A stretch of DNA of 64,000 nucleotides from Allium sativum. Lineage: Eukaryota; Streptophyta; Magnoliopsida; Asparagales; Amaryllidaceae. Location: positions 203,559,231 to 203,623,230 of the forward strand of contig CM060912.1 of the NCBI GenBank assembly GCA_030737875.1. Reading direction: 5' to 3'. Positions 57,980 to 64,000 of the stretch are shown piece after piece. Position numbers and translations under genes: made by a program. Numbering within the stretch: the first letter of the stretch is position 1; every line of letters starts with the position of its first letter. The notes below the pieces were generated by a model. It saw only the letters and a list, made by a program, of their open reading frames with translations, searched no databases and was not told the DNA's origin.

Positions 57980-60200
57980 ATCACATTTGGTTAATTAGAA
58001 TAGTAGAATCAAGAATTATCATTTTTGATGTATTAGAATAGTTGAATTAAAAGAATTAGCATTTTGTTAATTAGAATAATTGGACAAGACTTATCAATTT
58101 TGTCAAATTAGAACCATTGGACAAAACTTATCATTTTGTCAAAATTAGAATAGTTGAATTGGAATTGTCATTTTTTAAAAAATATAATTTGTCAAAAAAA
58201 ATGAACATTTTTGTTTAAATAAAATTGAAATATACGTTTTTGTCATTTTGTTGAACTAGAGTTTTTAACAAAAATGAAATATCAAATTTTGTCATTTTTG
58301 TTAAATTAGAATTTTCAACAAAAATAAAATATCCATTTTTATCATTTTGTTAAATTAGAATTTTCAACAAAAATGAAATATCAATTTCTATCATTTTGTT
58401 GAATTAGTATGAAAATCGAAAAAAGTTTCATGTTTTAAAATTAAAACATGAGTACATTAAAGATGCACATTTTTAATGTCATGAATAAAATATAGGAAAT
58501 GTTCATATTTTAAAATAAAAACATGATTACATTAAAATTCACATTTTTAATGTAATGCAGGAAACTAGGAAAAAGATTGAACATTAAAAAAATATATTTT
58601 TAATGTAGCATTGTTTTCAATAAAAAGAGTAGAATTAAAAGATATATTTTTATTGTCATTTTGGTTACAATAAAAAGAGTAAAATAGAAAGATATGTTTT
58701 TATTGTCATTTCAGTTGCAATAAAAAGATTGGTTATTAAAGAACATATTTTTTTTTTCCATAATTTTTGTTGCAATAAAAAGATTAGTTATTAAAGATCA
58801 TGTTTTTATTTTCACTTTGTTTAAAGAAAAAGAAGGAACATGAAAGATTATATTTTTATTGTTCATAGTTTTTCACTAAAAAGATTGAATATACCAAAAA
58901 TTACATTTTTTGTTAAATAAGATTAGAGTTAAATAAAAATTACATTTTTGTTAAATAAATTTGAGTTATAATAGTTGAAACCAAATTTGTCACTTTTGTC
59001 AAATGTAATAGTTGAAACCAAATTTGTCACTTTTGTCAAATGTAATAGTTGAAACCAAATATGTCACTTTTGTCAAATGTAATAGTTGAAACCAAATTTG
59101 TCACTTTTGTCAAACATGTTAGTTGAAATAAAAATAGTCATTTTGTCAAACATGTTAGTTGAAATAAAAATAATCATTTTGTCAAACATGTTTGTTGAAA
59201 TAAAAATAGTCATTTTGTCAAACATGTCCATTTTTGTCAAACATGTTAGTTGAAATAATAATAGTCATTTTGTCAAACATGTTATTTGAAATAAAAATAG
59301 TCATTTTGTCAAATATGTTAGTTGAAATAAAAATAGTCATTTTGTCAAACGTGTTAGTTGAAATAAAAATAGTCATTTTGTCAAACACGTTTGTTGAAAT
59401 AAAAATAGTCATTTTGTCAAACATGTTAGTTGAAATAAAAATATCATTTGTGTCAAAACATGTTAGTTGAAACAAAATTATCATTTGTGTCAAAATATGT
59501 TAGTTGAAACAAAATTATCATTTGTGTCAAAACATGTTAGTTGAAACAAAATTATCATTTGTGCCAAAACATGTTAATCGAGATAAAATTAACATTTGTG
59601 TCAAAAAGATTAGTTGGAACCAAAAATATTCATTTTTGTCAAAAAGACTAGTTGAAACAAAAATATTCATTTTGTTAAACTAGATTTGTTAACAAAATGA
59701 AATTATCACTTGTTATATTTTTGTTGAACTATAATTGTCAACAAAAGGAATGTATCACTTTTTAGGCATTTTGTTGAAAAAGAATTTATATGCAAATATA
59801 AGAATCATTTCATGGTCAAAACATACATTAGAATTGTATGTGAATTAAAATGACATTTTATTGTTAAATTATACAATAGAATTTGTATGCAAATACAAGT
59901 GACATTTGTATTGTCGAATTATACATTATAATTTGTGTACAGAATAAAGAGGCATTTCATATGAATGATTGGAAACTATACATGCAAAAAAAAACAATTT
60001 CTTTTTTATTTGTTAAAATTAAAAATAGAAATTGCATACAAATTAAGGAAAATGAAAATTATCTGTTTATTTGTCATCAACAACAATGCTATGTAAATAA
60101 ATTACATTTTATTAGACATTAGATATATGTAGGGAAATTATACGAGTAAAATACATTTTCATTTGGCATTAGGAATATAATAACATGTTTTGTTCATTAT
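57980..60200. repeat. drifting tandem array, unit about 36 bp
   Basis: Roughly 2.2 kb of repeats change gradually along the array. At 58000-58400 they are loosely TAGAATTTTCAACAAAAATG-like. At about 58600-58880 they are CAATAAAAAG/TTTTTATTGTC-type. At about 58965-59110 there are four clean copies around GTTGAAACCAAATTTGTCAC. At about 59110-59450 there are about nine copies around GTTAGTTGAAATAAAAATAG. At about 59450-59600 there are four copies around GTTGAAACAAAATTATC. After that it decays. Long ORFs on both strands (59218-59493 and 59234-59470) are by-products of the unit length. Confidence 0.9.
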
Positions 60201-62066
60201 CATCAACATGTTAGCGGAAATAAAATTGGTTAAATTCATTAACCAATGATTTATTTAGATGAACTGTTGTTGGCTGAAAACACCACATGGGTATTGGGAT
60301 GATATTTGACATACACTAGTCTCAATATTTAGTTGTATGTCAATCGATGGATTGACAGGCTGCGATGAGCGTTATTTATTCATTTTCATGCTCGCACAGT
60401 TGTATATTTCACTCTGGATGTGAATTGGTTGTTTAATGATTATTTATCATTATCGTCGTGTTCGTGTGATGTGTGAAATCCATATAACCAAAGTTATATA
60501 GTAAATGATTGAGTCACATTCCGATTCAGAATATCTTTTAAATAAAGAAAATTGTAATGTAAAGAATATTTTTACATAAAGAATCCTTTTATATAAAAAT
60601 ATTTTTAATAACGAATATTTCAAAATAATATTCAACGAAGAATAAAATGATGATTTCTATGTTCGTTTTTGGATGGACAAAAGATTTTTTTTTTTTGAAA
60701 CGAACTAGTTATTAACTAGAATAAATCTTTTAAATTAAGATTTAATGAAGCCTTCCAATTAATTAATATTTAATTAGAATTAAATAAAAGAATTAGATTT
60801 TGGGTTGTCGTGGATGGTGTCTTAAATAACACTGTTCTTAAACCTCGTATGAAAAGAATAAATCCTTTAATTAAGATTATTAGAGTTTCCAATTATATTT
60901 TGTGATTGAAATAAAATGATATGTGAATTGGATTTATCGTGAACTGTGTTTTTTTTAAAACGACATTTGTTCTTTAACCCAATTAATAGTGAAAATGTAA
61001 TTTGGAATTTATAAACCTCTTATTAAGATTTTAAAAAAATATCCAAAGTCAAGTTTTCCAATTTAATATATTAAATTGGGATTGAGTGGAAATTCGATTT
61101 GATAATAATCGAGATAGGCTTTTGTAAAAGAAGACTGTTACTATATATAGAATTTAAAAGGCTTTTCCGTTATTCCGTTTATATTATTAGTCTGATACGG
61201 AAATTTATATCGATTATATATTGATTTGATTTCTGCGGAAATTCTATATTTATTGGAAGATAATTTTGGGTTTATCGTGAGTTGTGTTTTAAATGACATT
61301 GGTTCTTTAACCCAGTTAAAGATAGGATTAATTTCTTAAAAGTTGAATAATCATAAAGTAATGATTTTTGATATTAAAATCAAATTGGAGTTTTAATGAA
61401 TCTTTAAAAAGAAGATTAAAGAATTAATTTAAAAGAATTTAACTTTGATAAATTAATGGGAATCTTTCCCTTTTAATATGAATATTTTATTAAAAGAATA
61501 TTCTGAATTAATCAAACTTCTAAATTGATCAAACTTCTTCTCCCTACGCTCTCTACGCTCTAATCTCTGAATCAAGTGCTATTGAAGAGTTATAGGGATG
61601 TTTTGTAATTTATTGGATTGAAAGATCCAATTTGTAAGTCAAGAGTAAACGGTTTTATCCTTGAATCCATGAAATCAAGGTTTAGGAGTCGGTGTGCCCT
61701 TGTTGAGCCGTGAAATCAAGGGATAAGAGTCGGTGTCTCCTTGTTGAGCCGTGAAATCAAGGTGGGTGTATTTGGCTACTTGAAAATAGTAATAAAACTT
61801 TGCATAATCCAGGATTGTGCGGGACTGGATGTAGGAGTGATCCGAACAAGTATAAAATCAGGTGTATTCTTTCCTTTTCTGCATTTTCCTTTATTTTTGG
61901 TTATTTTACATTTGTGTTTGAATTGGTATATGTGATTGTGTTTATGTTGTTTGATTCACTCCATAATTCTATTTAGATTTAAGTTTTGTTTAAAATTCTT
62001 ACAAACACTATTCACCCCCCTCTAGTGTTTGCTTTGCTTTAACGATCCTTTCCGCAGTCCATAACA
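60201..62066 (+). mobile_element. right part of a copia-type 5' LTR
   Basis: The sequence ends CCATAACA two bases before a primer-binding site and is preceded by the CTATTCACCCCCCTCTAGTG motif, much like the end of the host copia 5' LTR near 22565-22590. The left boundary cannot be fixed without the second LTR and may lie within or left of the tandem array. A segment with TTATCGTGA(G/A)(T/C)TGTGTTTT recurs at about 60934 and 61268, with a weaker copy at about 60803. Confidence 0.65.
61656..61765 (+). repeat. tandem repeat, unit about 42-43 bp, around GTGAAATCAAGG
   Basis: Three units share CCTTGTTGAGCCGTGAAATC and AGGAGTCGGTGTG-like text in the leader part of the LTR. CCTTG and CAAGG in each unit could pair. 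Confidence 0.8.
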
Positions 62067-62068
62067 AT

Positions 62069-62080
62069 TGGTATCAGAGC
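62069..62080 (+). other. primer-binding site of the right-hand copia element
   Basis: TGGTATCAGAGC (iMet type) lies two bases after the LTR end at 62066. Confidence 0.9.
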
Positions 62081-62126
62081 AAGGTCTTTCAAAATATCAT
62101 AATCTAGTTTTTGAAAATGTGGTAAA

Positions 62127-63200
62127 ATGGCAACCAACATTGGTAGTAATAATAGTTCTTTTATAGAGGGTCAATCCACTGTTAGACCACCACTAATTAA
62201 TGGTAGTAATTATTCATATTGGGCATGTAGAATGAAAATCTATTTATAATTTGTAGGATTAGACACATGGAATAGTACACAAAATGAATATGATGAACCC
62301 ACAACTACATTTGCACAATGGACAAATGAACAAAAGGCTGCTGCACAGAGCAATTATAAAGCAATGAATATGTTATTTTGTTCATTAGATAGAAATGAGT
62401 TTAGTAGAGTATCCATATGTAAAACTGCTCATGAAATCTGGAGAACTTTACAGGTTACTCATGAAGGAAGTAGTAAAGTTAAACAGACTAAGATAGGCAT
62501 GCTAGTAATCAATTCAATTATTTAAAATGAATTAGAATGAGTCTATTTTATATATGTATTGTAGATTTCAAGAGATAGTGCATTCACTAACTGCACTTGG
62601 AAAAACTTATTCCGAATCAGATCAAGTCAGAAAAATATTAAACTCATTAACTCAAGAATGGGATCAGAAGACTTTGGCTATAGAAGAAGCCAATGACGTC
62701 AATGAAATGAAGATTGAAGAGCTAATTGGGAATCTAATGTCTTTTGAAGTTCAATTACAGAAAAGAAAAGAAAATAGATCAACTGAAAAGAAATCTATTG
62801 CACTGAAAGCCATAACAAATGATTCTGACTCGAGTAGTGAAGATGATGAAGAAACAACACTCATGATAAATCAGTTTAGAAATTTTTTAAAATATAGAAG
62901 GAAGGGGAATAATAAAGCAAATTCAATATAAATGATGGACGATGCTTTAACTGCAACAAACCAGGGAATATAAGGAAAATGTGTCCATATCCAGACAAAT
63001 CTACTCAACAACCAGACAATTCAAATTCGTCAAGGAAAGGAAAGAAAGCATATGCAACAACATTAAATGATTCAGATTCATCATCAAGTGGTGAAGAACC
63101 TGAAACCGGAAATACAAATATATGCTTTACAGCAATTCAGAATTCAGAAGACCATGAAGAAAAGTATCAAAAAACCGGGTACGCATTAATTACATTTTAA
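62127..63200 (+). pseudogene. copia gag, broken
   Basis: From the ATG at 62127 the frame reads MATNIGSNNSSF, then a copia gag N-terminus (LINGSNYSYWACRMKIYL). A TAA follows near 62247, the frame resumes (FAQWTNEQKAAAQSNYKAMN, TAHEIWRTLQVTHEGS), and it shifts near 62520. The second frame (62554-62931) gives the UBN2 region (RFQEIVHSLTALGKTYS, then QEWDQKTLAIEE). A zinc knuckle near 62943-62984 reads CFNCNKPGNIRKMC: the usual His is Asn, so metal binding is doubtful. A stop lies between 62931 and the final open part (62979-63200). It has no coiled coil, unlike 23180-23938. Confidence 0.85.
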
Positions 63201-63743
63201 ATTTTATTTTGTTGAATGGTTGCTTTGTTTGTTTGCTTTGATTTGAATTTAAAAATTTAATAAACTATTTGAAATTTGAAAGTCAAATTTGAAATTTGAA
63301 ATTCAAAATAATAATATAATATTAAATAACCCATAAATTAATAAAATAAATTGTTTGTATGTTCATTAAGATTAGAAATATTTCAGAAAATCGTTAAACC
63401 TGAAATATAAATCGATAATCTAATTCAAAACTTGAAAAACCAATTTTCTTTTGAAATAAGTCTTATATGTCGACATACAGAAATAAACATGTCGACATAT
63501 CAAACAGATTTGAACTGAAATTTTGAATTTCAAAAGTTTAAATTTTCAAACTTCCCTCCAATCTTTTCACCAACTCCTAAGGTCTGAAAAGGTGTCCTTT
63601 CAATCTGAAAAGTTGTGTCTATTCAATTCATATTCATTCAATTCATATCTCTTCATTTTATATATATGTCCATCCTTTCTACCTTTCATTCACAACTCAA
63701 AAAAACATTCTTCATATCTATCCTCCTCAAAACTATCATATCA
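63201..63743 (+). promoter_or_regulatory. AT-rich spacer and possible promoter before the last ORF
   Basis: No coding sequence is seen after the gag remnant. A TATA-like TTTTATATATATG (about 63656-63668) followed by a C- and A-rich leader (ACCTTTCATTCACAACTC) lies 75-90 bp before the ATG at 63744. This arrangement resembles a plant Pol II promoter and short 5' leader. Confidence 0.4.
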
Positions 63744-64000
63744 ATGGCTTCCTTAATTTCATCTCAGAAATTGAAGATAACCAAAACCATAAAAGGTTAT
63801 CTTTACAGTGACAAAGAGGCCATTAAAACCTATGGTGACTATTTAGCAAATGATAAAGTTAACAAGGGTGTTTTCGTCGTCTTTAGCGACTTTCCATCTT
63901 ATGATCTCGTCTCTCTCTTCCAACACAACGAAATATTGAGTCTAATTTACTTTCGAGACAACGACGAAGTATGTTATCCCAAACTCGTGAAGATGTTCTA
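63744..64000 (+). CDS. unrecognised ORF, 5' part only, runs off the window
   Basis: The frame is open from MASLISSQKLKITKTIKG through VFVVFSDFPSYDL to YPKLVKMF at the window edge, 85 codons with no stop. Composition is that of a real soluble protein: mixed, with hydrophobic patches and no signal peptide or membrane segment. It starts 540 bp after the broken copia gag, where protease would be expected. It reminds me faintly of the N-terminal part of orphan plant transposon-associated proteins (PF20167 type) whose early region contains a YP-E/K-LV-F motif, but this is recollection, not a match. A host gene fragment or a gene carried by the element are both possible. Confidence 0.45.
   Translation, partial: MASLISSQKLKITKTIKGYLYSDKEAIKTYGDYLANDKVNKGVFVVFSDFPSYDLVSLFQHNEILSLIYFRDNDEVCYPKLVKMF

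Noticed and set aside
59218..59493. Repetitive ORFs on both strands rich in Ile, Phe and Asn
   Set aside because: By-products of the 36-bp tandem array, with no start context or homology.

Overview
This window is plant nuclear DNA made almost entirely of transposable elements. The evidence is Ty3/gypsy chromoviruses with C-terminal chromodomains, Ty1/copia relatives primed by initiator-Met tRNA, a LINE fragment with an RT zinc-binding domain, hAT-type MITEs and AT-rich intergenic spacer. The mix suggests a repeat-rich flowering plant, probably a dicot, but the sequence does not identify the species. I found no convincing host gene, rRNA, tRNA or CRISPR array. About 89% of the window can be assigned to recognisable or strongly suspected mobile elements.

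Left part (1-19000): AT-rich spacer holds a hAT-like element (406-892, 8-bp TSD), a foldback MITE (1206-1595), a compact non-autonomous LTR element (2616-4642, perfect 5-bp TSD AAATC) carrying a 13-copy tandem array, and a decayed Ty1/copia element (6098-11328). A 3.6-kb solo LTR of a chromovirus follows (11806-15433, TSD TGACT). About 3.5 kb of spacer leads to a 5'-truncated LINE fragment (19017-19958, minus).

Central part (19959-55125): one nested stack. The base is a pol-less Ty1/copia-type element on the plus strand with LTRs estimated at about 3.2 kb. Inserted in it are a hAT MITE (24268-24746, TSD CCCGAAGG), a chromovirus on the minus strand (24793-46477, TSD CAAGT) and a gag-only Tat-like gypsy element on the minus strand (49912-54532, TSD AATAC). 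A young chromovirus on the plus strand (26173-37953, TSD TGCCA/TGCCT) sits inside one LTR of the minus-strand chromovirus. The other LTR of that host, at about 45270, preserves the empty site. The youngest element has one gag-pol frame broken by a single stop. The older chromovirus has four in-frame stops and no frameshift.

Right part (55126-64000): a gypsy-like LTR begins inside the copia 3' LTR at 55126 and does not close in the window. A 2.2-kb drifting tandem array (about 57980-60200) follows, then the end of another copia-type LTR with its primer-binding site (62069), a broken gag (62127-63200), and a partial unrecognised ORF that runs off the end (63744-64000).

The protein-coding parts work together only in the retrotransposon sense: gag forms particles, protease/RT/RNase H/integrase copy and insert the element, and chromodomains target chromatin. 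The pol-less elements would depend on proteins supplied by relatives elsewhere. The most interesting non-coding signal is a pair of consensus splice sites inside the chromovirus LTRs that would remove the ATG-rich tandem repeats from the RNA leader.
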